DNA of 64,000 bases from Bacteroidales bacterium (GCA_016936975.1 JAFGWU010000071.1:1-64000); one strand, 5' to 3'. Shown: positions 33,639 through 43,025, numbered from the stretch's first letter. Translations and numbers: made by a program. Notes: a model not told the origin generated them from the sequence alone.

Positions 33639-36600
33639 ATGGGTAAAAAATTTCCGGAATATAAAAGGTTCGACCTCTCTGAAATCAATAAAGAGGTTAA
33701 CAAACGCTGGAAGGAACAGGAGATCTTCGAAAAAAGTGTTCAGTCGAGAGAGGGATGTCCTTCATTTGTTTTTAATGAAGGTCCGCCTTCGGCCAACGGT
33801 ATTCCCGGAATTCATCACGTGATGGCGCGTACCATCAAGGATATTTTCTGCCGCTATAAAACCATGTCCGGTTACCAGGTGAAACGAAAAGCAGGATGGG
33901 ATACACACGGATTGCCTGTTGAGCTTGGCGTGGAAAAGGCTCTGAACATCACCAAGGAGGATATCGGGAAAAAGATCAGCATCGAGGCATTTAATGCGGC
34001 CTGCCGGAAGGATGTGATGAAGTATACCGATATGTGGGAGGACCTCACGGAAAAAATGGGATTCTGGATCAATATGGAGGATCCTTATATCACCTACGAT
34101 AACAAATACATCGAAACGTTATGGTATCTCCTGAAAGAACTTTATAAAAACGGACTTCTGTACAAGGGATATACCATTCAGCCTTACTCTCCGGCGGCAG
34201 GGACCGGCCTGAGCACCCATGAGCTGAACCAGCCCGGATGCTACAGGGATGTGAAAGATACCACATTGGTTGCCCAGTTCAGGGCGATCCGGGATGAAGC
34301 ATCCGAATTCCTGTTCAAAAAGACCGACACCGATATTTGTTTTCTTGCCTGGACCACCACACCCTGGACACTGCCATCCAATACCGCCCTGGCCGTGGGA
34401 CCGGATATCGAATATGCCTTCGTCCGCTCGTTCAATCCCTATTCCAGCGATCCGGTATCCCTGATTCTTGCCAGGAACCTGCTCGGGGAATATTTCCCTG
34501 AAAAACATGCAGACCTTCCCATGGAGGATTACCATCCGGGCGATAGAGCCATCCCCTTCAGAATACTCGGATATTACAAAGGAAAAAAACTTGAGGGCAT
34601 CCGTTATGAGCAGCTTATCGACTGGGTCAATCCGGGAGAAAATGCATTCAGGGTGTTAACCGGTGACTTTGTTACGACAGAGGAGGGTACGGGCATCGTG
34701 CATATCGCACCAACTTTTGGTGCCGACGACTACAGGGTAGCCCGTGAAAATGATGTCCCTGCGCTCCTGATCCGCGATCTTGAGGGACAATTCCAGCCCC
34801 TCGTGGATAAGAAGGGCCGTTTTTACAGGATAGAAGAGATAGATAAGAATTTTCTCGCCGAAAAAGTGAATACACAAACTTATTCCGATTTCGCCGGGAA
34901 ATATGTGAAGAACGAATATGACGAATCGAAGGATCCCGAAGATGCCAGCATCGACGTGGAACTGGCCGTCTACCTGAAAAAAGAGAACCGGGCATTCCGT
35001 ATAGAGAAGCACGTCCACAACTATCCCCATTGCTGGAGAACCGACAAACCGGTACTCTATTATCCCCTCGATTCGTGGTTCATCCGGAGCACAGCAAAAC
35101 GGGACCGGATGATCGAGCTGAACAATACGATCAACTGGAAACCGGAGTCCACCGGCACGGGCCGTTTCGGTAAATGGCTCGAGAACCTGGTCGACTGGAA
35201 CCTTTCCCGTTCGCGGTTCTGGGGAACGCCCCTGCCTGTATGGACCTCGGAGGATAAATCTGAACAGTGTTGTATCGGATCCGTTGCGGAACTGAAGGCA
35301 GAAATTGATAATTCAGTTGCTGCCGGTTTCATGGATCATAACCCTTTTGATCAATTTGTGGAAGGGGATTTTTCTGCGGAGAATTATAACACCTTCGATC
35401 TGCATCGGCCTTTCGTGGATGAGATCATCCTTGTCAGTCCGAAAGGGAAAAAAATGTTCCGCGAACCGGATCTGATTGATGTCTGGTTCGACTCCGGTGC
35501 CATGCCCTATGCACAGTGGCATTATCCGTTTGAGAACAAAGAGCATTTCGACCGGCTCTTCCCGGCAGATTTTATTGCCGAAGGCGTTGACCAGACCCGC
35601 GGCTGGTTCTTCACCCTGCATGCCATTGCGGTGATGCTCTTCGATTCCGTATCCTTCAGGAATATTATCTCGAACGGACTCGTTCTGGATAAGAATGGCA
35701 ATAAAATGTCGAAACGGCTCGGGAATGCCGTGGATCCGTTTAAAACCATCGGGGAACACGGATCGGATCCCCTGAGATGGTACTTGATTACCAATGCACA
35801 ACCCTGGGACAACCTGAAGTTTGATGAAAAAGGGATTGATGAGGTCAAACGAAAGTTTTTCGGTACACTTTATAATACCTATTCTTTCTTTGCACTGTAT
35901 GCCAATATCGACGGTTTCACTTACACACAGGATGAGGTGCCGGTTCATGAACGTCCTGAAATCGATCGCTGGATCATCTCCCTTCTGAATTCCCTGATAA
36001 AGGATGTGCGGGAATATTACGATACCTACGAACCCACCAGGGCCGGCCGCCTGATACAGGAATTTGTCCTTGAGTACCTGAGCAACTGGTATGTCCGTCT
36101 GAACCGGAAACGGTTCTGGGGGGGTGATTTCGACAGGGATAAACTGGCCGCATACCAGACGCTTTACACCTGCCTTGAAAAAGTGGCCATACTGGCTGCG
36201 CCGCTATCCCCTTTTTATATGGATAAACTGTTCCTCGACCTGATCAGTGTCACCGGAAAATACCAGGAAGAATCGGTTCACCTGGCGCCTTTCCCTGAGT
36301 TCCATCCCGGACTGATTCACAAAGCCCTGGAAGAAAGGATGGATATCGCCCAGAAGGTCTCTTCCATGATTCTCGGACTGAGAAGAAAAGTCAACATCAA
36401 GGTGCGACAGCCCCTTAATAAAATTATGATCCCCATCCTCAATCCGAATTTCAGAGAACAGTTTGAATCGGTAAAAAACCTGGTGCTGAATGAAGTTAAT
36501 GTAAAAAGCATCGACTTTATAACCGATACCTCTGACATCCTCATCAAGCGCATTAAGCCCAATTTCAAGGTCCTCGGTCCGCGTTACGGGGCAAGAATGA

Positions 36601-37073
36601 AACAGATAGGAAGCGCCATCACCCGGTTAAGCCAGGATGAGATTCTGAAGTTCGAGAAGGAGGGCGTCTATGAAATTGGCACCGGAGCGGAACGGGTTGA
36701 ATTAACACTGGAGGATGTTGAGATTCTTTCAGAAGATATTCCCGGATGGCTGGTGGCTACCGAAGGTAATATAACTGTTGCGCTGGATATTCATGTAAAT
36801 GAAGAGCTCCGCAATGAAGGCATCGCCAGGGAACTGGTCAACCGCATTCAGAATCTCAGGAAAGAGAAGGGATTCGATGTGACCGACAAAATTGAAATAG
36901 AAATCGAAAAACAGGCATCCATCAATGAGGCGGTTTTGAAGCACAGTGATTACATTGGTTCACAAACACTTGCTCAAAAGATCCTGCTAGTGGACCACTT
37001 GAAGGAGGAGCAATCACACACGGTCGATCTCGACGAGGATAATATCGTGAAAATTTGTGTTTCTCGCATATGA
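33639..37073 (+). CDS. ileS: Isoleucyl-tRNA synthetase
   Basis: A class I aminoacyl-tRNA synthetase of 1144 residues that charges tRNA-Ile. The HIGH-type signature reads GIHH (about 57-60, in NGIPGIHHVMAR) and the KMSKR loop is intact at about 689-692. The editing domain (CP1) lies between, with TTPWTLPSNTALAV and GTGIVHIAPTFGADDY. The anticodon-binding domain and a long C-terminal extension follow, with no obvious CxxC zinc-finger pair, as in the eukaryote-like IleRS clade found in many Bacteroidota. Such IleRS forms are often less sensitive to mupirocin, but this cannot be judged here. ileS, dksA-like gene and lspA follow in the usual order of the phylum. Confidence 0.97.
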   Translation: MGKKFPEYKRFDLSEINKEVNKRWKEQEIFEKSVQSREGCPSFVFNEGPPSANGIPGIHHVMARTIKDIFCRYKTMSGYQVKRKAGWDTHGLPVELGVEKALNITKEDIGKKISIEAFNAACRKDVMKYTDMWEDLTEKMGFWINMEDPYITYDNKYIETLWYLLKELYKNGLLYKGYTIQPYSPAAGTGLSTHELNQPGCYRDVKDTTLVAQFRAIRDEASEFLFKKTDTDICFLAWTTTPWTLPSNTALAVGPDIEYAFVRSFNPYSSDPVSLILARNLLGEYFPEKHADLPMEDYHPGDRAIPFRILGYYKGKKLEGIRYEQLIDWVNPGENAFRVLTGDFVTTEEGTGIVHIAPTFGADDYRVARENDVPALLIRDLEGQFQPLVDKKGRFYRIEEIDKNFLAEKVNTQTYSDFAGKYVKNEYDESKDPEDASIDVELAVYLKKENRAFRIEKHVHNYPHCWRTDKPVLYYPLDSWFIRSTAKRDRMIELNNTINWKPESTGTGRFGKWLENLVDWNLSRSRFWGTPLPVWTSEDKSEQCCIGSVAELKAEIDNSVAAGFMDHNPFDQFVEGDFSAENYNTFDLHRPFVDEIILVSPKGKKMFREPDLIDVWFDSGAMPYAQWHYPFENKEHFDRLFPADFIAEGVDQTRGWFFTLHAIAVMLFDSVSFRNIISNGLVLDKNGNKMSKRLGNAVDPFKTIGEHGSDPLRWYLITNAQPWDNLKFDEKGIDEVKRKFFGTLYNTYSFFALYANIDGFTYTQDEVPVHERPEIDRWIISLLNSLIKDVREYYDTYEPTRAGRLIQEFVLEYLSNWYVRLNRKRFWGGDFDRDKLAAYQTLYTCLEKVAILAAPLSPFYMDKLFLDLISVTGKYQEESVHLAPFPEFHPGLIHKALEERMDIAQKVSSMILGLRRKVNIKVRQPLNKIMIPILNPNFREQFESVKNLVLNEVNVKSIDFITDTSDILIKRIKPNFKVLGPRYGARMKQIGSAITRLSQDEILKFEKEGVYEIGTGAERVELTLEDVEILSEDIPGWLVATEGNITVALDIHVNEELRNEGIARELVNRIQNLRKEKGFDVTDKIEIEIEKQASINEAVLKHSDYIGSQTLAQKILLVDHLKEEQSHTVDLDEDNIVKICVSRI

Positions 37074-37130
37074 TTACTCTTTTTTAATGATTTAATATTG
37101 TATATTTAAAAAAAACAAAATCGAATGACC

Positions 37131-37505
37131 ATGGCTGAAAAGACCAGATATTCAGATGAAGAGCTTGCAGAATTCAAATCCATAATTCTGGCCAAGCTTG
37201 AAAAGGCCAAGGAAGACTATGAATTGTTGAAATCGGCCATTACGCAAAGCGAAAGCAACGATACACAGGATACCTCTCCGACATTTAAAGTTCTTGAAGA
37301 AGGCGCCGCAACCCTTTCAAAGGAGGAAGCAGGAAGACTGGCACAGAGGCAGCAGAAGTTCATACAGCATCTGCAGGCGGCCCTGGTCAGGATCGAAAAC
37401 AAAACCTATGGCGTGTGCAGGGAAACAGGAAAACTTATTTCAAAGGAAAGATTGCGCGCCGTTCCCCATGCCACGCTCTGCATTGAGGCAAAGTCAAAAC
37501 AATAA
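37131..37505 (+). CDS. DksA/TraR-family RNA polymerase-binding protein with reduced zinc-finger cysteines
   Basis: A 124-residue protein from the ATG at 37131; an ATG two codons upstream is also possible. A coiled-coil hairpin (about 10-75) is followed by the C-terminal globular domain YGVCRETGKLISKERL and PHATLCIEAK. Only two of the four zinc cysteines remain: the pattern is CxxT-17 residues-CxxA. I recall the same arrangement from the zinc-independent DksA2 of Pseudomonas aeruginosa. It should enter the secondary channel of RNA polymerase and tune promoters of translation genes. It lies 57 bp after ileS. A small GTTCC/GGAAC hairpin (37509-37524) follows the stop. Confidence 0.88.
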   Translation: MAEKTRYSDEELAEFKSIILAKLEKAKEDYELLKSAITQSESNDTQDTSPTFKVLEEGAATLSKEEAGRLAQRQQKFIQHLQAALVRIENKTYGVCRETGKLISKERLRAVPHATLCIEAKSKQ

Positions 37506-37608
37506 ATTGTTCCTCTTTTGGAACACCTTTATACCTTCAATCAAACCATCCCTGTTTTTGCGCTGAAATGCCATCGGGTGAAGAAGTTTAATTTCTGTTA
37601 TACCGTGC

Positions 37609-38226
37609 ATGTCCAATACGCTTAAATCCGTAATCATCGTCCTTTCCATTCTGATTGTGGACCAGGTCGTAAAAATAGTGGTTAAAACAAACATGACCCT
37701 CTACGAACAGATTCCGTTCATCGGAAACTGGGCCATCATCCATTTCGTGGAGAACAGAGGCATGGCATTCGGACTGAATATCCCGGGCGATTACGGCAAG
37801 ATCGCCCTCAGTATCTTCAGGCTGATAGCCTCTCTGGGGATTATTTTCTATATCCGTCACCTCATCAAACTGAAAGCTCATACCGGTCTCATTATCACCC
37901 TGTCCCTGATCCTTGCCGGAGCGATGGGTAATATTTTTGATTCTGCATTTTATGGAATGATATTCAGTGAAAGCACCCCGGTCTCAACCGCAACCATCTT
38001 TCCCCCGGAGGGAGGTTATGCATCCTTTCTGCACGGAAATGTTGTGGATATGTTTTATTTTCCTATTATAAAAGGAAATTATCCGGAGTGGTTCCGGGGG
38101 GGGCAGAGTTTCATCTTTTTTCGTCCGGTCTTTAATGTTGCGGACTCCAGCATTACCATCGGGGTTTTTTTTATCCTTTTTAACCAGAAACGGTTTTTCA
38201 GGCACCTCTCCGATGAGCAGGATTAA
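37609..38226 (+). CDS. lspA: Lipoprotein signal peptidase (signal peptidase II)
   Basis: An inner-membrane aspartic protease of 205 residues that removes the signal peptide from diacylglyceryl-modified prolipoproteins, working after Lgt. Four membrane segments are visible. The catalytic pair is Asp111 (GNIFDS) and Asp147 (NVVDMF). NRGMAFGL near residue 49 is the conserved block. An extra loop of about 25 residues between the two aspartates (FSESTPVSTATIFPPEGG) matches the longer periplasmic loop usual in Bacteroidota LspA. Its stop shares the TTAA quartet with the stop of a small gene on the other strand. Confidence 0.95.
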   Translation: MSNTLKSVIIVLSILIVDQVVKIVVKTNMTLYEQIPFIGNWAIIHFVENRGMAFGLNIPGDYGKIALSIFRLIASLGIIFYIRHLIKLKAHTGLIITLSLILAGAMGNIFDSAFYGMIFSESTPVSTATIFPPEGGYASFLHGNVVDMFYFPIIKGNYPEWFRGGQSFIFFRPVFNVADSSITIGVFFILFNQKRFFRHLSDEQD

Positions 38227-38384
38227 TGGTTGAGAATATCTTTATAGGTTGATCTGCAGGTTTTCAGATAATCCCGGCAGAAAGGGATGAAACCCTTTTC
38301 ACGATCAGGAGCTACAGGGGCTTTACTTTTGAGCACCTTCTTTTTTTGTACTTTTTTTCCCTTCTTCTTTTTTTGATCCTTCAT
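38223..38384 (-). CDS. Small lysine-rich protein, 53 residues
   Basis: A minus-strand frame begins ATG at 38384 with an excellent ribosome-binding site (AGAGGAGG, 9 bp ahead), which is rare and strong for this phylum. The product begins MKDQKKKKGKKVQKKKVLKS, a highly basic N terminus, and ends with FIPFCRDYLKTCRSTYKDILNH, containing two cysteines. It is converging with lspA and overlaps its stop by 4 nt. The basic tail suggests contact with nucleic acid or membrane phospholipid. No family was recognised, and poly-A-derived lysines raise some risk of a false gene, but the ribosome site supports it. Confidence 0.6.
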   Translation of the reverse strand: MKDQKKKKGKKVQKKKVLKSKAPVAPDREKGFIPFCRDYLKTCRSTYKDILNH

Positions 38385-38497
38385 GACAAAATCCTCCTCT
38401 TATTTCTGTAAAAATACAAAAAAGTTTACATTAATTTAACATTGAGGAAACATTTTATTAACGCAATGGGAGCATCCCGGCTGAAGGGTCTGAAGGA

Positions 38498-39124
38498 TCA
38501 CCCGTTTCCTATTTCCCTTCCGAGTACGTTTTTAAAAATATTCGATGTCCCGGCTCCACAGCTGATAATTGACTTCATTCCCATATCCACGCTGGCGCCG
38601 GTCCTGAAAACCTTATCACTGCTCAGATGCAGAATATTGCCGGAGGTGGGATTGGGTCCTGTTGGCACGAAAACGGTAATGACATCCCCCATATCGTCGG
38701 TAATAAAACCCGTCATCAATGTTCCGGTATTGAAGGGATCAACCAGCACTACCTCCTTGAAAAAGGATTTGTTTTTCCCGAAAAACTGCTGGACCGTCTC
38801 CTTGGCCAGTTTGTAGCCCGGAATTTTAAAAAGGTATTTGTCTTCGGCCCGATTCAGGAACTGCCCGATCCTGGTGCGTATGATTACCCCTATCACAAAA
38901 AATAATAGCAGGATTGCTACAATCGTTATGACATAGAGCGCGAAGGTGTATAACCTTGAGTCGGTATCTACAATTTTTACAATCGGACCCAGGTACTTCT
39001 CTATCAAATTCAGAATCCATCTGAAGAAAATAACCACCAGCGTCAGCGGTAAAATGGCAGCCAATCCACCAATCAGTGTGGTTCTGAAAAACTTTCTGAT
39101 TCTTTTAAATAAACTTATTTGCAT
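38498..39124 (-). CDS. DUF502 family inner-membrane protein
   Basis: A 208-residue protein with two membrane segments (about 15-40 and 60-85) and a conserved soluble domain. DUF502 features are LIGGLAAILPLTLVVIFF, IPGYKLAKETVQQFF, VVLVDPFNTGTLMTGF and VFVPTGPNPTSGNI. The biochemical role of the family is unknown, though it is widely conserved. It reads away from the secreted diesterase gene at 39192, and a TATATTTG box lies 40 bp ahead of its start. Confidence 0.88.
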   Translation of the reverse strand: MQISLFKRIRKFFRTTLIGGLAAILPLTLVVIFFRWILNLIEKYLGPIVKIVDTDSRLYTFALYVITIVAILLLFFVIGVIIRTRIGQFLNRAEDKYLFKIPGYKLAKETVQQFFGKNKSFFKEVVLVDPFNTGTLMTGFITDDMGDVITVFVPTGPNPTSGNILHLSSDKVFRTGASVDMGMKSIISCGAGTSNIFKNVLGREIGNG

Positions 39125-39163
39125 ATCTTTAAGTTTTATATTTTGCTCCTGATTTTACTTCTT

Positions 39164-39171
39164 CAAATATA
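39164..39171 (-). promoter_or_regulatory. -7 promoter box for the DUF502 gene
   Basis: Minus-strand TATATTTG matches TAnnTTTG. No clear TTTG at -33 was found, so support is partial. The implied start would leave a leader of about 33 nt. Confidence 0.4.
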
Positions 39172-39191
39172 CCAAATTTGACTGCTTGCTT

Positions 39192-39980
39192 ATGAAACCA
39201 ATGCTTTTTCTATTTATCCTGATTTCAGGGGGCCTGACAGTGGTGGGACAGAACACTCCGGCAAAATTTGTGGCCCACCGGGGTGCTTCCTACCTGGCAC
39301 CTGAAAATACCATGGCCTCAATATTACTGGCATGGGAACTTGGGGCGGACGCGGCAGAATGCGACATCATGCTGACCCGAGACAACCGGATTGTCCTTTT
39401 TCATGATCAGACTACCGGCCGTATGACCGGAACGAATCTGAAAATCCGCGATACGGATTATGCTGTATTGAGCCAGCTAACAATAAAACCGGGCAAGCAT
39501 AACACTGAAAAATTTGATAACGAAAGAATCCCCTTGTTGGAAAATATCCTGCCCACCATACCCGATGACCGTCTGCTTGTTATCGAAATAAAAACTGGGA
39601 CGGAAATCCTCCCCGTTCTAATGCCCATCATTCAACAATACAGCAGACTGGAACGGCTGTCCTTTATCTGTTTCGACCTGGAAACGATTATTGAAACCAA
39701 AAAATACTTTCCGTCGGTACCCTGCTATTATCTCGCATCGTTCCGGCAAGATATCCGCAGATATTTTGATGTGATAGTTCAAAGTAACCTGGACGGGTTG
39801 AATCTGAGGTATAAAATCATAAGCCGGAATCTGACAGAAAAATGCAGGGCTGCGGGGCTGGATGTGTGGTGCTGGACGGTAAACGACCCTGTGACTGCTG
39901 CCAGACTGATAGAAACCGGTGTAACCCATATAACAACCGACAGGCCTGCCTGGCTGAAAAATCAATTATCCAGGGATTAA
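39192..39980 (+). CDS. Secreted glycerophosphodiester phosphodiesterase
   Basis: A 262-residue exported enzyme; the ATG at 39192 is preferred over a TTG two codons earlier. After a signal peptide (cleaved near VVGQ) the GDPD barrel begins with FVAHRGASYLAPENT. Conserved metal and catalytic residues are the HRG histidine, Glu/Asp in AAECDIMLT and His in LFHDQT, and the end reads VWCWTVNDP and GVTHITTDRP. It cleaves glycerophosphodiesters into glycerol-3-phosphate and an alcohol, presumably in the periplasm. It ends directly against the tetR stop on the other strand. Confidence 0.92.
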   Translation: MKPMLFLFILISGGLTVVGQNTPAKFVAHRGASYLAPENTMASILLAWELGADAAECDIMLTRDNRIVLFHDQTTGRMTGTNLKIRDTDYAVLSQLTIKPGKHNTEKFDNERIPLLENILPTIPDDRLLVIEIKTGTEILPVLMPIIQQYSRLERLSFICFDLETIIETKKYFPSVPCYYLASFRQDIRRYFDVIVQSNLDGLNLRYKIISRNLTEKCRAAGLDVWCWTVNDPVTAARLIETGVTHITTDRPAWLKNQLSRD

Positions 39981-40571
39981 TTAATTCCCCCTGAAGATTC
40001 CGTATAAGATGACGTTTATCAAATCCTCCATCAGTTTTCGACGCTCCTCAACATCTTTAGAATTGTAAAGCAGAGGTATTTCAAGTCCCCTCATCATGGT
40101 ACTGATCGCAATCGCTCCCAGAACCGGGTCGGCTACCTTAAAGGATCCTTCACTGTTACCGGATTGAAAAATACGGGTTACCAATTCTTTCTCTTCCCGG
40201 TTAAATCGCTTCCTTAAGTTTATCACAAAGTCCATTTCCGGCAGATCCTCCTTTATCAGCGCCTCATACAAATTTTTAAAATCGGGCAGGCGATGCAAAC
40301 GGCAGCGGATATAAGTTTTCAATTTTCCGAGAGGTGACGATTCTGCATCCAGGACCCTGTTTATCTCTTTTTTCAGCACATTTCCCTCCTTTTCAACAAC
40401 CGCCCTGAAAATATCCTCTTTACTGTTGAAGTAGTAGTAAATGGAACTTTTACCCATCTCCAAAACTTGTGCAATTTCATCCATAGTGGTTCTCCTGTAA
40501 CCATGACGCGAAAACACATTCTGTGCCCCGTCAACGATGCGGTTTCTTATCTTTTCTTTTACAACCACCAT
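39981..40571 (-). CDS. TetR/AcrR-family transcriptional regulator
   Basis: A 196-residue regulator. The N-terminal helix-turn-helix is clear: GYRRTTMDEIAQVLEMGKSSIYYYF. The C-terminal ligand domain is helical with no recognised specificity. Three 21-bp direct repeats lie 36-98 bp before its start codon and are the best candidates for its binding sites. No efflux or lipid gene is adjacent: it has rnr upstream on the same strand and a convergent phosphodiesterase downstream, so the target may be distant or itself. Confidence 0.9.
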   Translation of the reverse strand: MVVVKEKIRNRIVDGAQNVFSRHGYRRTTMDEIAQVLEMGKSSIYYYFNSKEDIFRAVVEKEGNVLKKEINRVLDAESSPLGKLKTYIRCRLHRLPDFKNLYEALIKEDLPEMDFVINLRKRFNREEKELVTRIFQSGNSEGSFKVADPVLGAIAISTMMRGLEIPLLYNSKDVEERRKLMEDLINVILYGIFRGN

Positions 40572-40606
40572 CTTTCGGAAAAAAATGATATTTCTCTTTT
40601 AAAACT

Positions 40607-40669
40607 TTCAAAACGCTATACACGACCTTCAAGGCGCTGTACACGAATCTCAAAGCGCTCTGCACAAGT
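40607..40669. repeat. Three tandem 21-bp direct repeats (iterons) before tetR
   Basis: Units at 40607-40627, 40628-40648 and 40649-40669 align without gaps, with the shared core TCAA-n-n-CGCT-n-T-n-CAC. Thirteen or more positions are the same in all three. Twenty-one bp is two helical turns, so bound proteins would sit on one DNA face. Plus-strand reading gives a 7-codon periodicity but without a start codon, and on the minus strand TGA codons lie in the tetR frame, so the stretch is not coding. Confidence 0.8.
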
Positions 40670-40728
40670 TTAACAGCACAACGTCTTACCCATATTATCC
40701 CAATGCAAACCTGTACAAAATCAGGCAG

Positions 40729-42921
40729 CTATTCCATACTTTCCAGGAGTTTGAAATCCAGCTGTCTTTTTGAAAGATTTGCCTGAATCACCTCTATCTT
40801 CACATCATCCCCAATCTCAAATGCACGACCGGACTGCCTTCCGACAATTTTATAATCCTCCTCATCAAACTCATAAAAGTCGTCCACCATCCCTTTGATC
40901 GAAACCATTCCCTCACATTTGTTTTCGACAATCTCCACATAGATACCCCAATCTGTCAGTCCGGATATCACCCCGTCGAAAACCTGTCCCACCTTATCCT
41001 GCATAAACTCAACCTGCTTATATTTTATGGATGCCCGTTCTGCATCGATAGCTCTTCGTTCCATCTCAGAAGAATGCTCGCACCGTTTTTCATATTTGTT
41101 TGCATTTTTCGAAGCTCCTCCTTCAAGGTAATGGGAAAGCATACGGTGCACCATCATATCCGGATATCTCCGTATGGGTGAGGTAAAGTGGGTATACTCC
41201 CCGAATGACAGTCCGTAATGACCGATGTTATCGGTTGAGTACCTGGCTTTGGCCATTGAACGCAGGGCAAGATCTTCAATCACGTGTTGTTCTTTTTTCC
41301 CCTCAACCATATCAAGCAGTTTATTCATGGAGATTGACATTTTCCTGCCGGATTGCAGATCAATGCGGTAACCGAATTTGGATATAAAGCGGTTGAAGGA
41401 TTCCAGTTTCTCCAGGTCCGGTAGATCATGGATCCGGTATACAAAAGTTTTGGGTTTAAGCCGCGAGCGATCTGTCCGCTCTTCCTGGGAAAGTTCCTTT
41501 TCATATTTACCCCCTCTGGCGGCGAAAGCTGCCACTCTTTTGTTTGCCAGGAGCATGAATTCTTCGATCAGCCAGTTGGATTCCTTCGGGGTGCTTAAAT
41601 AAACACCTGTGGGGCGGCCTTCTTCATCCAGGTAAAATTTTACCTCATCCCTTTCGAAATTAATGGACCCGTTCTTGTAACGGTTCGTTCTCAGTATTTT
41701 TGAAAGTTTATACAGCTGAAGCATCTCTTCCTTCATATCGCCCTGTCCTGTTTCAATGATTGCCTGTGCCTCTTCATAATTAAACCTGCGGTTGGAACGG
41801 ATGACAGTTCGTCCGAACCACTCCTCCTTAATTTCCGTTTGTTCATTCATTACAAAAACGGCTGAAAATGTAAGCTTGTCTTCATCCGGCCTCAGGGAAC
41901 AGAGGTTGTTGGACAACCGTTCGGGAAGCATAGGCACCACCCTGTCGACCAGGTAAACCGACGTGGCCCGTTCATAGGCTTCCTCATCCAGAACCGTTTT
42001 GCTCTGAACATAATGCGTCACATCCGCAATATGTACTCCAACCTCCCAGATGCCTTCCCCCAGGGCCCGGATAGACAATGCATCGTCAAAATCCTTCGCA
42101 TCTGCCGGATCTATGGTAAAGGTCGGAACCTTTCTGAAATCGCGACGTACCTTCAGTTCCTCTTCCATGTTGGCATCGGGTATATGTTCTGCTGCGGCCT
42201 CCACATCCTCCGTGAAGCGGATCGGCAGACCGAATTCTGCCAGGATCGAATGCATCTCGGTATCGTTGTCCCCCGGGTAACCAAGGATATCCGTGATTTC
42301 TCCGAAGGGATTTTTCACTTTTTCCGGAAATTCGGTGATTTTAGCAATGGCTTTCTGACCATGTTCAGCCCCGTTCAGCTTATCCAGCGGAATAAAAATA
42401 TCGTAGGGCATTTTCGGGTTGTCGGGAAGTAAAAAAGCGTAGTTCCGGGAAATCTCCACCAATCCCACAAATGAATCCCTGGCCCTTTCGAGTATCTCCA
42501 CCACTTCACCTTCCACCCTGCTGCTTCCCTTTCGCTTCGGATAAACCCGAACCTTCACCAAATCACTGTCCAGTGCGGTCGAAAGGTTGTTTCTGGCCAC
42601 GAACACATCATCCTCAATATCTTCCGAAACGACAAAGGCATATCCGTGACGGGTCATATCGATGGTACCGGTAATATAACCCGCCCTGGACTTCAGCCGG
42701 TACTTTCCCGGTTCGGGGTTTTCCAGCTGACCCCTGCCAGCAAGTTCTGTGAGAATTCTGTCGATTAACTGTTTCTCTTCTTTACCGGTGATAAGCAAAA
42801 TTTTAGATAGTTGCCTGTAGTTATATACTTTCTGGGGGTTCCTTCCAAACACACCCATGATCATGGAAGTTGCCCGTTCGCGTGTCAGTCTGTTATGTCT
42901 GCCTGATTTTTGTTTTGCCAT
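40729..42921 (-). CDS. rnr: Ribonuclease R (RNase II/RNB family)
   Basis: A 730-residue 3'-5' exoribonuclease. An N-terminal winged-helix-like part and cold-shock domains (about 1-230, GTIDMTRHGYAFVV) lead into the RNB catalytic domain, with metal-binding aspartates in DPADAKDFDDALSI and the later HFTSPIRRYPDMMVHR block. The C-terminal S1 domain (about 645-725) begins VFDGVISGLTDWGIYV. It degrades structured RNA and takes part in RNA quality control. It lies on the opposite strand to cysS, from which it is separated by 104 bp. Confidence 0.95.
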   Translation of the reverse strand: MAKQKSGRHNRLTRERATSMIMGVFGRNPQKVYNYRQLSKILLITGKEEKQLIDRILTELAGRGQLENPEPGKYRLKSRAGYITGTIDMTRHGYAFVVSEDIEDDVFVARNNLSTALDSDLVKVRVYPKRKGSSRVEGEVVEILERARDSFVGLVEISRNYAFLLPDNPKMPYDIFIPLDKLNGAEHGQKAIAKITEFPEKVKNPFGEITDILGYPGDNDTEMHSILAEFGLPIRFTEDVEAAAEHIPDANMEEELKVRRDFRKVPTFTIDPADAKDFDDALSIRALGEGIWEVGVHIADVTHYVQSKTVLDEEAYERATSVYLVDRVVPMLPERLSNNLCSLRPDEDKLTFSAVFVMNEQTEIKEEWFGRTVIRSNRRFNYEEAQAIIETGQGDMKEEMLQLYKLSKILRTNRYKNGSINFERDEVKFYLDEEGRPTGVYLSTPKESNWLIEEFMLLANKRVAAFAARGGKYEKELSQEERTDRSRLKPKTFVYRIHDLPDLEKLESFNRFISKFGYRIDLQSGRKMSISMNKLLDMVEGKKEQHVIEDLALRSMAKARYSTDNIGHYGLSFGEYTHFTSPIRRYPDMMVHRMLSHYLEGGASKNANKYEKRCEHSSEMERRAIDAERASIKYKQVEFMQDKVGQVFDGVISGLTDWGIYVEIVENKCEGMVSIKGMVDDFYEFDEEDYKIVGRQSGRAFEIGDDVKIEVIQANLSKRQLDFKLLESME

Positions 42922-42986
42922 ACCTGTATTTGCTGATTATTTTTACATGATTTTATACATCTCCGGATTCTCTCCACTAAAAATAG

Positions 42987-42994
42987 TAATTTTG
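42987..42994 (+). promoter_or_regulatory. -7 promoter box for cysS
   Basis: TAATTTTG matches TAnnTTTG exactly. The implied start near 43001 gives a leader of about 25 nt. A TTTG at -33 is not evident. Confidence 0.45.
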
Positions 42995-43025
42995 TTGTCA
43001 ATCATACGATAAGTTCGGAAAACTT

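Noticed and set aside
33639-37073. IleRS with a damaged HIGH motif
   Set aside because: GIHH in this position is a known variant in the eukaryote-like IleRS group and KMSKR is intact.
40589-40673. A plus-strand heptapeptide repeat protein across the iterons
   Set aside because: The 7-codon period comes from the 21-bp repeats, but there is no start codon in that frame and an in-frame TGA lies just upstream.
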